A DNA stretch of 59,082 nt from a virus. The stretch covers positions 1 to 59,082 of the IMG/VR virus record IMGVR_UViG_3300025309_000015. One strand, given 5' to 3'. Each line of letters opens with the position of its first letter. Position 1 is the first letter of the stretch. Under the pieces are notes generated by a model. The model worked only from the letters and a program-made list of their open reading frames with translations, did no database searches and was not told where the DNA came from. A program made the translations under genes and the position numbers. Shown piece after piece: positions 1 to 7,935 of the stretch.

Positions 1-1
1 T

Positions 2-301
2 TTATATTTTCGTATAGGCTTGAGAAGTGGCTTTAATCATTGCTTCATAATAACCAGTAAATTTGCCGACATCTTCCAAAGTTAAATCAGGTTGATGTCT
101 CAATAGTCCTGCAAGTATCAATATTTCAATTTCTTCTTCGCTTAATTTAGCTGTGATAAATTTATTATAAAATTCGTATCTTCCAAGTTCTGTTTGTTTG
201 GTAATAAATTTAATAGCATTATTATCAAACTCAACAAGCATTTCCTTGCCATTGGTTTGAATTTTTAACGGTTCGTTGAATAAATCGTCTAATTCTGACA
301 T
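2..301 (-). CDS. Tail assembly chaperone (G-like), 5' part
   Basis: This is the first 99 codons of a small acidic protein transcribed leftward. It lies between the tail tube genes and the tape measure gene, the standard position of a tail assembly chaperone (lambda gpG, phage TAC families), which binds the tape measure protein during tail assembly and is absent from virions. The stop at bases 2-4 is an artefact of the contig end. In the right-hand copy of the repeat the frame continues for 34 more codons (58853-58956), giving 133 aa for the unshifted product. Function is inferred from gene order and from the -1 frameshift extension described at 58638-58898. Confidence 0.75.
   Translation of the reverse strand: MSELDDLFNEPLKIQTNGKEMLVEFDNNAIKFITKQTELGRYEFYNKFITAKLSEEEIEILILAGLLRHQPDLTLEDVGKFTGYYEAMIKATSQAYTKI
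4..129. repeat. Contig-end direct repeat, left copy
   Basis: These 126 bases are identical to 58957-59082. The three bases before this copy (ttt) differ from those before the right copy (gaa). The chaperone reading frame continues correctly only if the right copy is followed, so the repeat most simply marks the overlap of a circular assembly. True short terminal repeats of packaged DNA are a less likely alternative. Confidence 0.9.
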
Positions 302-345
302 TTTTAACTCCTATAAATTTCTAACATCGGTTTTATCGATGCAAA

Positions 346-1092
346 TTAAGCTATTACTGATTTATTAATTTTTCTATCCTGAAGCTCTGCTTTATTCACG
401 AAAGCAACAATTTTTCTTTCGGAATAATCTTGTAATTCTTTTTTACGTTGCTCAAAAGTCCAACCAAGTTCAATAAAAGCAGTATTTAGAATCTGCAATT
501 TGTCTATCAATTTTATTTGAGCAGGGGTTAAATTATCCCTAATGTTCTCCACTAAGTATTTTTCTCTATATTGTTTTGCTGTATAGCCTGTAACAATGCG
601 ATTAATTAAATCTGCTTCATTCGAGTAATGATAAAATTTAGCTGGGTCATGTGCAGATTGTATTGCATCTGTCAAAGGTCTATAATTAATGCCTGTTTGA
701 AATCTTATTGTTTTATAATCTTCGAGATTGTGAAATAAATCTAAAAGCTTATTTAAAAGTTTTTTACCAAGTTCTGTATTAGCTTTCAGTAAAATAAGTT
801 CAGCAGTCCTTTTGCTAATAAAATAATCTGTCCTAGCCCTGCCTTTCGTTTGATTGATGACCTTTATATAATCTTTGTTTTCTTCAAAATATAAATTTCC
901 AGAATCTTCACATTTTAAACTTATTAAATTTCTTTCAGACCATCTTTGATAATTCCCTTCAAGATTTTTTTTGTTCTTTTCTTCCGCTCGGAAGAAAACT
1001 TTTTCATAAACATTTTTTAAATTAATAAGTTCATCTTTTCTTACTTCAATTCCTGTTTCTTTTCTGAAATCCATTAAAATAATTTTACTCAT
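346..1092 (-). CDS. Antirepressor-like protein (AntA/KilA-C style)
   Basis: This encodes a 248-aa soluble protein. Residues 75-120 (KDYIKVINQTKGRARTDYFI onward, then a helix rich in E, L and K) resemble the AntA/AntB or Rha antirepressor N-domain, in which a short beta segment precedes a helix. The C-terminal 130 residues are helical and KilA-C-like. An AAGGA box sits about 9 bases before the ATG. Antirepressors normally lift repression of lytic genes, but this one lies inside the tail module between the zinc-ribbon gene and the chaperone, unlike the usual immunity-region position. It could instead be a morphogenesis-linked protein. Family assignment is by eye only. Confidence 0.45.
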   Translation of the reverse strand: MSKIILMDFRKETGIEVRKDELINLKNVYEKVFFRAEEKNKKNLEGNYQRWSERNLISLKCEDSGNLYFEENKDYIKVINQTKGRARTDYFISKRTAELILLKANTELGKKLLNKLLDLFHNLEDYKTIRFQTGINYRPLTDAIQSAHDPAKFYHYSNEADLINRIVTGYTAKQYREKYLVENIRDNLTPAQIKLIDKLQILNTAFIELGWTFEQRKKELQDYSERKIVAFVNKAELQDRKINKSVIA

Positions 1093-1123
1093 AAATTTTC
1101 ATCCTTATTTCTTCATCCTGATA

Positions 1124-1166
1124 ATAAAACCACCCCCTCGATGCAGGATGAAAACACCGAGAGGGC
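1124..1166 (-). terminator. Weak terminator or hairpin after tail tube operon
   Basis: The 5-bp arms CCCTC (1135-1139) and GAGGG (1161-1165) flank a 21-base loop. T-rich tracts lie on both sides, so it could work in either direction. It separates the 51-aa zinc-ribbon gene from the antirepressor-like gene on the minus strand. Confidence 0.3.
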
Positions 1167-1184
1167 TTTTATTTAAATTTTTAA

Positions 1185-1340
1185 TTAGATTAAATTGGCT
1201 TTTCTGACTTTATTGTCATGATTACAGGATTTGCATTTAAATCCGCCGACATCAAAGTTAAGATTGCCTGAAATATCGTTTTTTGTTTTACATTTTGTAC
1301 AAATAAACGATAATCCGTTGGGTTTCTCTTTTTTAGCCAT
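1185..1340 (-). CDS. Small zinc-ribbon protein (51 aa)
   Basis: This short gene encodes 51 aa with two CxxC knuckles (ICTKC and FKCKSCN) that form a single zinc ribbon. It is basic (N-terminal MAKKEK) and follows directly on the tail tube gene; the ATG at 1340 comes 14 bases after the tube stop. Small zinc ribbons like this occur in many phages, sometimes next to tail genes, but the function is unknown. It may bind nucleic acid or act as a tail cofactor. Confidence 0.7.
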   Translation of the reverse strand: MAKKEKPNGLSFICTKCKTKNDISGNLNFDVGGFKCKSCNHDNKVRKANLI

Positions 1341-1353
1341 TACTCACCACCTT

Positions 1354-1947
1354 TTATGTAGTAATAGCGGTAATAGCGGTATCTGCTGCATAAAATTTAG
1401 TGTCTTGCATTAAGCCTGCGGTTTTTGCATCGGGCAAGCCTGTATTTCTTGTGAATTGCTTAACTGTAAAGAATGTCTTTCCTGAAACCTTGATTGTATC
1501 AAAGGCATCTTCGCTTGCTCCTGATGTAATTGATTCAACTTTGCATTTCATTAAATGTAAAGCAGCTGAACCGTTAGGTATTTCAATGCCCTCTGGCTTA
1601 ATTGCCATCTGGAAAGGTTTTGGGTTATCCCCTTTTTGGAGAGAAAACGTTGCCGCTGTAGTATTTGTTCTATACCTACCACCAAGTAAAACAACTAAAA
1701 GTGGAAAATCAGTTTTAGCGCATTCAAAACTAAATACTCCGTTAATGGTTTTTGCGAATGAGTCCATTACCACTCCATCGCCTGTTAAATCTGTGCTTTT
1801 AAGTTCTGGATTACTTGAAAAGTTTTTGATGCCAGGAATATCAACAGCAGTGCCTACCGTATAAGCGGATAGGGTATCTGCTGTTATTTCAAACAGTTTT
1901 GCATCTGCTGCGCCGAAACTCCATGATTGAGTTGCTACATCTACCAT
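1354..1947 (-). CDS. Major tail tube protein
   Basis: This encodes a 197-aa protein rich in T, G, A and beta-strand patterns with no charged helical stretches, typical of siphovirus tail tube subunits that stack as hexamers around the tape measure. It begins with residues reminiscent of tail tubes (MVDVATQSWSFGAADAKLFE). Order supports the role: head-tail connectors and tail terminator lie upstream, chaperone and tape measure downstream. No paralogous tube gene is seen, and no sheath gene, so the tail is non-contractile. Function is inferred from context, size and composition. Confidence 0.7.
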   Translation of the reverse strand: MVDVATQSWSFGAADAKLFEITADTLSAYTVGTAVDIPGIKNFSSNPELKSTDLTGDGVVMDSFAKTINGVFSFECAKTDFPLLVVLLGGRYRTNTTAATFSLQKGDNPKPFQMAIKPEGIEIPNGSAALHLMKCKVESITSGASEDAFDTIKVSGKTFFTVKQFTRNTGLPDAKTAGLMQDTKFYAADTAITAITT

Positions 1948-1958
1948 TGTTTTTTCTC

Positions 1959-2423
1959 CTATAAATTACCTGTGTTATACACTCCTGTGAACTGATATTT
2001 TATTCCTGCCCCTCTGACGAGAAGCCTATTTTTGTCAACTACAATTTCTTCTATTTCTACAAGTTCAACTTTTTTAATAGCAGTATTACTCAAGATATAT
2101 GTACTTTTGTCTATTGAATTCACAATTAATGCAGTAAATTCAAGGAATTTTTCCAAGCTTTCCTGCTTTGTTTCCTGTGTATAGTCAATAAGAAGTATCA
2201 AATCGCAACTAAAGCGTCTTGCCGCCTCTGTTTTTGATATAAAATTTGTTTCTAAAATTTTGAATACATCTGGTTCTATAGTTATTGAATTTTTAGAAAC
2301 ATTTTGCTCGTTTGTAGGTATACCCTTATAAATATCTTTTTTAGGGGTTACAAACTTATTCAAACTCGAATCACTAATAAGAGTCTGATAAACAGACTCT
2401 ATAATGCTGTATTCTATTGACAT
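1959..2423 (-). CDS. Tail terminator or completion protein
   Basis: This encodes a 154-aa mixed alpha/beta protein directly upstream of the tail tube gene, the usual location of tail terminator proteins (lambda gpU type) that cap the tube and set tail length. It contains the segment IEPDVFKILETN followed by alternating strands and helices (FSCDLILLIDYT), a pattern common in this group. It is separated by 6 bases from the preceding gpG-like gene. No diagnostic motif is visible, so the call rests on position and length. Confidence 0.5.
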   Translation of the reverse strand: MSIEYSIIESVYQTLISDSSLNKFVTPKKDIYKGIPTNEQNVSKNSITIEPDVFKILETNFISKTEAARRFSCDLILLIDYTQETKQESLEKFLEFTALIVNSIDKSTYILSNTAIKKVELVEIEEIVVDKNRLLVRGAGIKYQFTGVYNTGNL

Positions 2424-2429
2424 TCTTTA

Positions 2430-2909
2430 TTAATCCCTGTTATTGAATAAATGTATTTGAAAAAGCCTTATAATTTTCCCTGTCGCTTCTTCTGATAAAT
2501 CACGCATAAAAGGACGAGCAGGAAGTTTTCTTTTTTTATCTCCGTAGTTATGAGCTGCTGCATATTCAACATTTGTTTTAACTTCCGCACCAAAAGCATT
2601 TGAATATGGTCTTATACTGTTTTTTAGTCTTCCAGTATCTTGCAATATTTTTAAAGAAGTTCTCCCTTTTTTAACCGTACCTCTTTTAGTAAGCATTTTT
2701 CTGCGTTTCATTGTTTGCTTTGTCAGCATTATAGGTCGCCAATGAGTTCCTTTTTCGTCAGATTCTCCCTCAAACCTTTTCATCACATCAGCATGCATAA
2801 TCAAAGAAGCCTTCTTAAAAGGAGTTGCCATATTTAATGCTTTTTTCTTCATCAAATTAATGAGGTTTAAAAGCCCTTTATCGTCAATTTTTACTGTAAT
2901 ATCAGACAT
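2430..2909 (-). CDS. Virion morphogenesis protein (Mu gpG / tail-S family)
   Basis: This encodes a 159-aa basic protein. It matches the phage virion morphogenesis family (Mu gpG, P2 gpS type): an N-terminal helix (LLNLINLMKKKALNMATPF), a central GTHWRPIMLTKQTMKRR segment, LKILQDTGRLKNSI, and the C-terminal EYAAAHNYGDKKRKLPARPF with the hallmark pairing of H-x-G and PARPF. Such proteins complete the tail-head joint. The gene lies 5 bases after the preceding connector gene and 6 bases before the tail terminator candidate. Confidence 0.8.
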   Translation of the reverse strand: MSDITVKIDDKGLLNLINLMKKKALNMATPFKKASLIMHADVMKRFEGESDEKGTHWRPIMLTKQTMKRRKMLTKRGTVKKGRTSLKILQDTGRLKNSIRPYSNAFGAEVKTNVEYAAAHNYGDKKRKLPARPFMRDLSEEATGKIIRLFQIHLFNNRD

Positions 2910-2914
2910 ATTAA

Positions 2915-3772
2915 TTAACCTGAATAATTTTCAAACATTATTACTGGTTCATTTGCTTCAACAACCGTTTCAGAAGAAGAATATGAAATAATTTTGTCCG
3001 TTTTTGTTAATCCGAAGATAACTTTTTTACCTTTAGAAATATCTTCAAGTTCTGAAATAGCTTGTTCGTACCGCACTCTTTGAGGGGATTTTGTAGTACC
3101 ACCTTCAGTAGTTTCAAGATTTGAATGTAAATTGTAAGCAGCAATAACAGCCGAGTAGCTTTTAATTTGAGAGGGAGTCGAAGTAAACGGGAGTGTATAT
3201 TCTCCAAGGTACGAATTAATCTGATCATCTGCAATTTCAATTACTCCTATCAAATCTTCATCGTCAATGCCTGAAGTTGAACCAATATGACCCATTAAGG
3301 CTCTGACATCATCAGGAGTGCAATATCCTGTATAATCAAAGCCAAAATTTAATGAACTTATAGAGGGTGTGGCGGTTCCGTTAGAATTTAAAAAGATTCT
3401 GATTTTCACTCTGGTTCTTTCAGTCGTGAAAGTTGATAAATTTGCCTGAATCTCTGCAAGGGTATTGCTTTGCGAATAACTGCCATTAGATACAACCCAA
3501 CCAGAATGATAATAATAATCCTGTCCGTCTTTTATTAGAGTATATTGAACGGCTGTTCCGGTCGGCTCTGTTACTATGGGAACAAAAGAGTTTATTGCAG
3601 TAAGCGGAATACTCTTTTTAGTTGCAATTGACGGATTTAGATTACAATAATCATAAGCGGTAGAATACGCATCAGATAAACGTAAAACACCGCTTGCGGA
3701 TTCAATCAAGTTTTCATCAAATGTAAAATTATCAGAATATTTGAAAAGATATTGCTTTAAGCTCTTAGGCAT
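2915..3772 (-). CDS. Head-tail connector with Mu gp36-like (DUF1320) C-domain
   Basis: This encodes a 285-aa two-part protein. Residues 1-150 are beta-rich, with a run of aromatic and glycine residues, and look like a carbohydrate-binding or jelly-roll type sandwich. Residues 151-265 start with CTPDDVRALMG and continue with two helices (IEIADDQINSYLG and SQIKSYSAVIAAYNLHSN), the layout of the Mu gp36/DUF1320 adaptor family. An adaptor fused to an extra beta domain is unusual; the extra domain may decorate the neck. The start overlaps the upstream gene by 8 bases, which suggests translational coupling. Confidence 0.65.
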   Translation of the reverse strand: MPKSLKQYLFKYSDNFTFDENLIESASGVLRLSDAYSTAYDYCNLNPSIATKKSIPLTAINSFVPIVTEPTGTAVQYTLIKDGQDYYYHSGWVVSNGSYSQSNTLAEIQANLSTFTTERTRVKIRIFLNSNGTATPSISSLNFGFDYTGYCTPDDVRALMGHIGSTSGIDDEDLIGVIEIADDQINSYLGEYTLPFTSTPSQIKSYSAVIAAYNLHSNLETTEGGTTKSPQRVRYEQAISELEDISKGKKVIFGLTKTDKIISYSSSETVVEANEPVIMFENYSG

Positions 3773-4136
3773 TTCCTTCGGCTTCCTTTATTTTTTTTAC
3801 AAGAGTCGCATCTTTCATATTTGAAATATTGCCTTTTACACCTGCTTCTTTTGCTTGAAGCTCTAATGCAATTCTTTCTTCAAGAATTTTTTCAGGATTT
3901 ATAGCTTCAAGACCAAGTTCGTTTAAATCATCATCTGAATCACTATCAAGATCCACTACGCTTTCTTCGGGATTTATAGCTTTTATAATTTCATCAAGCC
4001 TTTTTTGTGAAACATTAATAACGAATTTACCGGAAGTTAATTTATAAAGACCTTCTCTTAATTGCTTAACTTCAATTTCATAGTGCAAGGCTTCTGATTT
4101 TGGGAGTTTTACACCTTCTTTTGATATTAATTGCAT
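3765..4136 (-). CDS. Hypothetical head gene with C-terminal SAP/HeH-like motif
   Basis: This encodes a 123-aa protein downstream of the capsid gene. The middle is very acidic (VVDLDSDSDDDLNELG). The last 40 residues (KEAGVKGNISNMKDATLVKKI) resemble the helix-extended-helix SAP or HeH motif found in several phage capsid-linked proteins. It overlaps the next gene by 8 bases. Similar small proteins sit between capsid and connector in Mu-like head modules. Exact role unknown. Confidence 0.6.
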   Translation of the reverse strand: MQLISKEGVKLPKSEALHYEIEVKQLREGLYKLTSGKFVINVSQKRLDEIIKAINPEESVVDLDSDSDDDLNELGLEAINPEKILEERIALELQAKEAGVKGNISNMKDATLVKKIKEAEGNA

Positions 4137-4158
4137 AATTTTTTGTATCCTCTTTTTT

Positions 4159-4207
4159 AAAAAGTTTTAAAGGGGCTATTTTTCAAACCCCTTTAATAAA
4201 ACTTTTT
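4159..4207 (-). terminator. Hairpin after the major capsid gene
   Basis: AAAGGGG (4169-4175) pairs with CCCCTTT (4188-4194), and A/T-rich flanks extend the stem (AGTTTT against AAAACT). The minus-strand transcript has a T-rich tail. It directly follows the capsid stop, so it probably reduces readthrough into connector genes and keeps capsid mRNA abundant. Confidence 0.6.
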
Positions 4208-4233
4208 ATTACTTATAAATAACTTAAATTAAA

Positions 4234-5217
4234 CTATGAATTTGTTACCATTACGGCTTTCCACCATGCGCCATAACCGAAACCGCCTCTATAGTTAGCA
4301 CCATATTTAAGAAGTCCTTCTTCTGTGTATGATTCGCTTTGAAGATTTGGTGTTGTGAATTCAAGAGCTTTTTCTTCTTGAAAAAGAATTGGACGCATAT
4401 CGTCAGAAACATCAACTACATAGTAATCGTCACCATCAGTAAACGGCCATACATGAATTTCTCCGATATATCCTTTAGCTTCGTTGGTAACTGAGGTTGA
4501 AATATTATCCTGAGCTTTTAATGATCTAAAAATCGGAGCTAAGAGAGGAGCGCAATAGATATCTATTTTAGTAACTCTTGGATTTAACAATCTTTTCGCA
4601 TCGTCAGAGCCAGTCCAATAGAAGCCTTCTATTTTTCCGATAGCAGTCATAACATCAGCGTGTACTAAAGCTAAAGTTTCACCACCGCCGGAAACTGTAT
4701 TATCTTGAGTACCAGCTGCATTCCCATAATCGTGTGTTGTATCGAAAAGATTTTGCCCGTCAATACAAACACCGTAAGTATTAGCATCACCATTTTCAAG
4801 CAAAACCATTGCTTTTTCTATTGGATGATCTACTGCTCTTGTCTGAAAACTATCAATCTGATCTTGATAGATATTAAGCCCAGAAAGAGGATTTTTCATT
4901 GCTGCTGCTGCTGCTCTTTCAAATTTTACTCTTTCAAGAACCATGCCATCATCGTACTCTACGTTAGGAATAGCCATATTGTACGCTTGGTTTGGAGTTT
5001 GATATTTTCTTGCTCCAAGTTTTTCTTTCATTCCGCCCATAAATTTAGAAAAAGGGTAATTGTTTGATTCAGAAGGGGTAACATTGTATTTTTTTAGAAT
5101 AGAACCAAGACCTGAACCTGTTAGGCTTTCCAATACTTTTTTAATTCCGCCTGCTGTTACAACCTTGTTAAAAGCTGTAACTAAACCGTCAACTGTGTAA
5201 CCTGCTGCTTGAGGCAT
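4234..5217 (-). CDS. Major capsid protein (Mu gpT-like)
   Basis: This encodes a 327-aa protein of the Mu gpT major head subunit type. The N-terminus (TVDGLVTAFNKVV) is the typical gpT start, in which a helix precedes the capsid domain. Further matches are KYQTPNQAYNMAIPNVEYDD, a central QNLFDTTHDYGNA with the conserved phage D-x-x-H-x-Y, and the C-terminal GANYRGGFGYGAWW. gpT forms the icosahedral shell. The gene is flanked by terminators at 4159-4207 and 5249-5276, consistent with a separately abundant transcript. Confidence 0.9.
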   Translation of the reverse strand: MPQAAGYTVDGLVTAFNKVVTAGGIKKVLESLTGSGLGSILKKYNVTPSESNNYPFSKFMGGMKEKLGARKYQTPNQAYNMAIPNVEYDDGMVLERVKFERAAAAAMKNPLSGLNIYQDQIDSFQTRAVDHPIEKAMVLLENGDANTYGVCIDGQNLFDTTHDYGNAAGTQDNTVSGGGETLALVHADVMTAIGKIEGFYWTGSDDAKRLLNPRVTKIDIYCAPLLAPIFRSLKAQDNISTSVTNEAKGYIGEIHVWPFTDGDDYYVVDVSDDMRPILFQEEKALEFTTPNLQSESYTEEGLLKYGANYRGGFGYGAWWKAVMVTNS

Positions 5218-5248
5218 TTTTATTTCTCCTTATAAATTTTTACTTACG

Positions 5249-5276
5249 AAAAATCCCTCCCGAAAAACTGGAGGGA
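5249..5276 (-). terminator. Rho-independent terminator between decoration and capsid genes
   Basis: The minus-strand RNA has TCCCTCC pairing with GGAGGGA (bases 5254-5260 and 5270-5276) around a 9-base loop, followed by five T residues (5253-5249). It is a strong stem in AT-rich DNA, so it is a likely partial terminator between the two head genes. Confidence 0.75.
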
Positions 5277-5313
5277 AACTATATATAAAATGTCTTATTG
5301 GTTGAAAATGTTT

Positions 5314-5730
5314 TTAGATTTGAACTTCTGCTAGAGTAGTTGTTATAAATTTTCTGATAGTACCGACTTGAATATCATTAGTAGTAGTAGCTGCTAATTC
5401 TACTTGATCGTCAGATTTTCCATAAACTGCAACGCCTACATCTGTTGCTGCTATAGTTCCAGTTTTCATTTCAACTAACGCGCCTGAACCAACAGGAATT
5501 ACCAGAACAGTATTGTCACCATCAGTTCCACCGGCTGCTTGATTGAGTTCTTCAAGAGCTACACCGCAAAATTTTTCTCCTGGGGTATCAGCTGTTAATT
5601 TCGCAAAACCGTCTGTGCCGTAGTTAAGCAAAGCACCTGCATAAATATGAACTGCTCCTGCTCCTACCGGAACTCTTTTTCTTGTTTCTTTTTCTACATA
5701 AACAGTAGATTTGTTTGCACTTAATGCCAT
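5314..5730 (-). CDS. Head decoration protein (DUF2190-like)
   Basis: This encodes a 138-aa protein rich in G, A, V and T with a predicted beta-barrel. The start (STVYVEKETRKRVPVGAGAV) and the segments GALLNYGTDGFAKL and EKFCGVALEEL match the pattern of capsid decoration proteins of the DUF2190 or gpD type, which bind the shell and stabilise it after expansion. Position between protease/scaffold and capsid is standard for such proteins. Confidence 0.65.
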   Translation of the reverse strand: MALSANKSTVYVEKETRKRVPVGAGAVHIYAGALLNYGTDGFAKLTADTPGEKFCGVALEELNQAAGGTDGDNTVLVIPVGSGALVEMKTGTIAATDVGVAVYGKSDDQVELAATTTNDIQVGTIRKFITTTLAEVQI

Positions 5731-5822
5731 GAGCTTTATCTCCTTGTTTAATTTTTTGTACTACTATTAGTCCACTATTAAAGAGGTGAGCTGTTCTCTT
5801 ATTTTTTAAAAGGCTAAAAACC

Positions 5823-6308
5823 TTATGCCATTGCTTTTATTTCTTCATCTGAAAGACCGCTTGCTTTCAGGATTTCATTAGCTTGTTTCTCTGCTTCAGA
5901 GAGGTTTTTATTAGCTTCTTCTTTTTCTTTTTGTGAATAAGTAGCTGTTAAATCAATTTTTGGACGATTAGAGAATAAATCTTCAAAAGCATTTGAAATA
6001 TTAAGTTCCTGTTCTTTGTCGTCTTTACTGAAAGTGATTTTTTCTTCGCTATCTTCAAGTTTTTCAAGAACAGCTGTAAGGGCTTTTTTCTGATAAGGAT
6101 AAATAGAACCTTTTGCTATCAAGTCATTAACCTTGATTTCAACTTTTTCTTTTTTAGCTGCTGCTTTGAATTCAGCAAGTTCTTTTTCTGCTGCTGCTGC
6201 TTTGTCAGATTCTTCTTTTGCTTTGGTTTCTGCTGTTGCTTTGTCGGCTTCGGCTTTAACTTTAGCCGCTTGTTCTACTGCTAATTGTGCTTCGAGTTCT
6301 TTTGTCAT
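5823..6308 (-). CDS. Possible internal-start scaffold protein (161 aa)
   Basis: An in-frame ATG at 6308 (codon 357 of the protease gene) is preceded by GAGG with 8-base spacing. Translation from it would give a 161-aa alanine-, lysine- and glutamate-rich helical protein, the composition of phage scaffolds. Mu gene I/Z and lambda C/Nu3 use the same trick, an internal start that makes free scaffold from the protease gene. The site and its ribosome binding signal are seen directly; use in vivo is inferred. Confidence 0.6.
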   Translation of the reverse strand: MTKELEAQLAVEQAAKVKAEADKATAETKAKEESDKAAAAEKELAEFKAAAKKEKVEIKVNDLIAKGSIYPYQKKALTAVLEKLEDSEEKITFSKDDKEQELNISNAFEDLFSNRPKIDLTATYSQKEKEEANKNLSEAEKQANEILKASGLSDEEIKAMA

Positions 6309-7376
6309 TTTTTCTTCCTCATTGTCTATTGTATCTTTTTCTTTAGTGAATAAATCAGGGATTTCAGGTTGAGTAGCACCCAGAAGGGCTATAGAATCCA
6401 ACACTAAACCCAATTCTTTATTTTGTATTTTATATTTTGTCCATATTTCCGGTGATCTTTTGCAAAATAATTGTTTATCTATCAAATTGAAAATCGGCTC
6501 TGGGATATTAACTAAATCGCCAACCGCTGATTCTCCGACTTTGCGGATATTTTCAATACTTCCAAATGCCGGCATCGAATCACTTTTTAACCATTTTTTA
6601 AAGTCTTCGGAAAGCATTTCTAGCATTGTCTTGGAATCGTCATGACCGAGTTTAATCGGCACTTGGTAAGAATAATCTTTCATTAATAAATTAGTATTAT
6701 TTACAAGGTTTTCAATATCTTTTTCGGTATATGTCTTGTCTTTGTGTGTTCCTGCCTTAAAAAGTTCCTTGTCCTTGATTGAATAAAGCTTCATTTCTTT
6801 GTTTTCAGAAAGTTGCTTGACTGATTCCTTGACGGCTTCCTCAAATTGAGTTTTCTTGAAGAGCGTAACCTCGTAATCAACAGCCATATTGTCGATAATT
6901 TCATCAGCTATTCCGTAAGCAACGGCCTGTTCAGGTGTAAGGATTTTATCCCTTGTTAATTCTTCTCGTAGAACTTCTTTATCTTTTTTCAAGTTTACGC
7001 TGAGAATATCAAGCATTTTCTCATTTATTCTTTTCGCTTCATCAATGCCGATTTCCATATCTTGAATGTCACCGTGACAACCGCCTGAAACTTGATGAAG
7101 AAGAACTCTTGCGTTTTTTGTTATATATCTTTTTTTACCCATACTGAGAAGCCAAGCTCCACAGCTTGCAGTTTGCCCTATACAAACAGTTTCAAGATTG
7201 ATATTCATTAAGTTTATTGCATCAATAATAGCTAAAAGGCTTGTTACGCTGCCGCCTGCGGAATTAATTATTAACCTGATATCTTTAGTAAATTTTGCTT
7301 TTACTGCTATTTCTTTAATAAGTCTTTCCGCTGCTCCATCATAGAAATAATCAAAGAAAAATATTGTTTCAGCCAT
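5823..7376 (-). CDS. ClpP-type head protease fused to Mu gpI-like and scaffold domains
   Basis: This encodes a 517-aa head maturation protein with three parts. Residues 1-165 are a ClpP-type serine protease with a visible triad: Ser71 (GQTASCGAW), His94 (RVLLHQVSGG) and Asp143 (ELTRDKILT). Residues 190-345 resemble the Mu gpI/prohead protease family (PIKLGHDDSK, CKRSPEIW, LDSIALLGATQPEIP). Residues 357-517 are a lysine-, glutamate- and alanine-rich scaffold, predicted coiled coil. The enzyme would cleave scaffold inside the prohead. Having both protease-type domains in one chain is odd; the second may now be structural. An internal start at 6308 may give free scaffold. Confidence 0.8.
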   Translation of the reverse strand: MAETIFFFDYFYDGAAERLIKEIAVKAKFTKDIRLIINSAGGSVTSLLAIIDAINLMNINLETVCIGQTASCGAWLLSMGKKRYITKNARVLLHQVSGGCHGDIQDMEIGIDEAKRINEKMLDILSVNLKKDKEVLREELTRDKILTPEQAVAYGIADEIIDNMAVDYEVTLFKKTQFEEAVKESVKQLSENKEMKLYSIKDKELFKAGTHKDKTYTEKDIENLVNNTNLLMKDYSYQVPIKLGHDDSKTMLEMLSEDFKKWLKSDSMPAFGSIENIRKVGESAVGDLVNIPEPIFNLIDKQLFCKRSPEIWTKYKIQNKELGLVLDSIALLGATQPEIPDLFTKEKDTIDNEEEKMTKELEAQLAVEQAAKVKAEADKATAETKAKEESDKAAAAEKELAEFKAAAKKEKVEIKVNDLIAKGSIYPYQKKALTAVLEKLEDSEEKITFSKDDKEQELNISNAFEDLFSNRPKIDLTATYSQKEKEEANKNLSEAEKQANEILKASGLSDEEIKAMA

Positions 7377-7398
7377 TTTATATGCTCCTTTATGTGTG

Positions 7399-7926
7399 TT
7401 AAATTATTGCTTCCTGTTTATATGAACGACCTTTCATTATTTGAAAAATGCATCCGCTATTGACATTAAACATTTTTGCTATTCTTCCATAGGAATATTG
7501 ACCTGATTTGTACAAGCCTACTATTTGTTTAATATCATCAGCGTTTAGTTTTCTTACGCTTTTAGGCCCTAAACTCATGTTTTTCTTTTTATTTTTATCA
7601 TAGGTGTTTAACCCAGTGCGCCATGCGTGTTGCATATTTTCAAGATTAGTAACCCATTCAAGATTTTCTATTAAATTATTTTGTTTATTTCCATCAATAT
7701 GATTAACAAAAGGCTTGTTTCCCAAATTCTGAATGAAGGTTTCAGCTATTAATCTATGAATGAATTCTGTTTTGCTTTTTCCGTTTTGCCTTAAAGACAA
7801 AGCCTTATAGCCTTTAGGAGTTATGTGTGAAAGCATAACCCTATTATATTTATTACTCCAAATTTGACCATTTTTATTAACCAAATAAGCCCCGTTGTAT
7901 CTTTCAATGGGATAAAATTTTTCCAT
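7399..7926 (-). CDS. Homing endonuclease, NUMOD4-HNH type
   Basis: This encodes a 175-aa protein. The N-terminus (FYPIERYNGAYLVNKNGQIW) is a NUMOD4 motif, and residues 55-105 are an HNH_3 core (EFIHRLIAETFI, VNHIDGNKQNNLIENLEWVT). A C-terminal helix-turn-helix of the NUMOD1/IENR1 kind (SYGRIAKMFNVNSGCIFQIM) would read DNA. It sits between portal and protease genes, so it is a free-standing mobile gene that does not interrupt either one. Confidence 0.9.
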   Translation of the reverse strand: MEKFYPIERYNGAYLVNKNGQIWSNKYNRVMLSHITPKGYKALSLRQNGKSKTEFIHRLIAETFIQNLGNKPFVNHIDGNKQNNLIENLEWVTNLENMQHAWRTGLNTYDKNKKKNMSLGPKSVRKLNADDIKQIVGLYKSGQYSYGRIAKMFNVNSGCIFQIMKGRSYKQEAII

Positions 7927-7935
7927 AATAACCTC

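Noticed and set aside
1400-1864. Plus-strand 154-codon frame opposite the tail tube gene
   Set aside because: Its sequence is the antisense shadow of a well supported tail gene, and it has no ribosome site.
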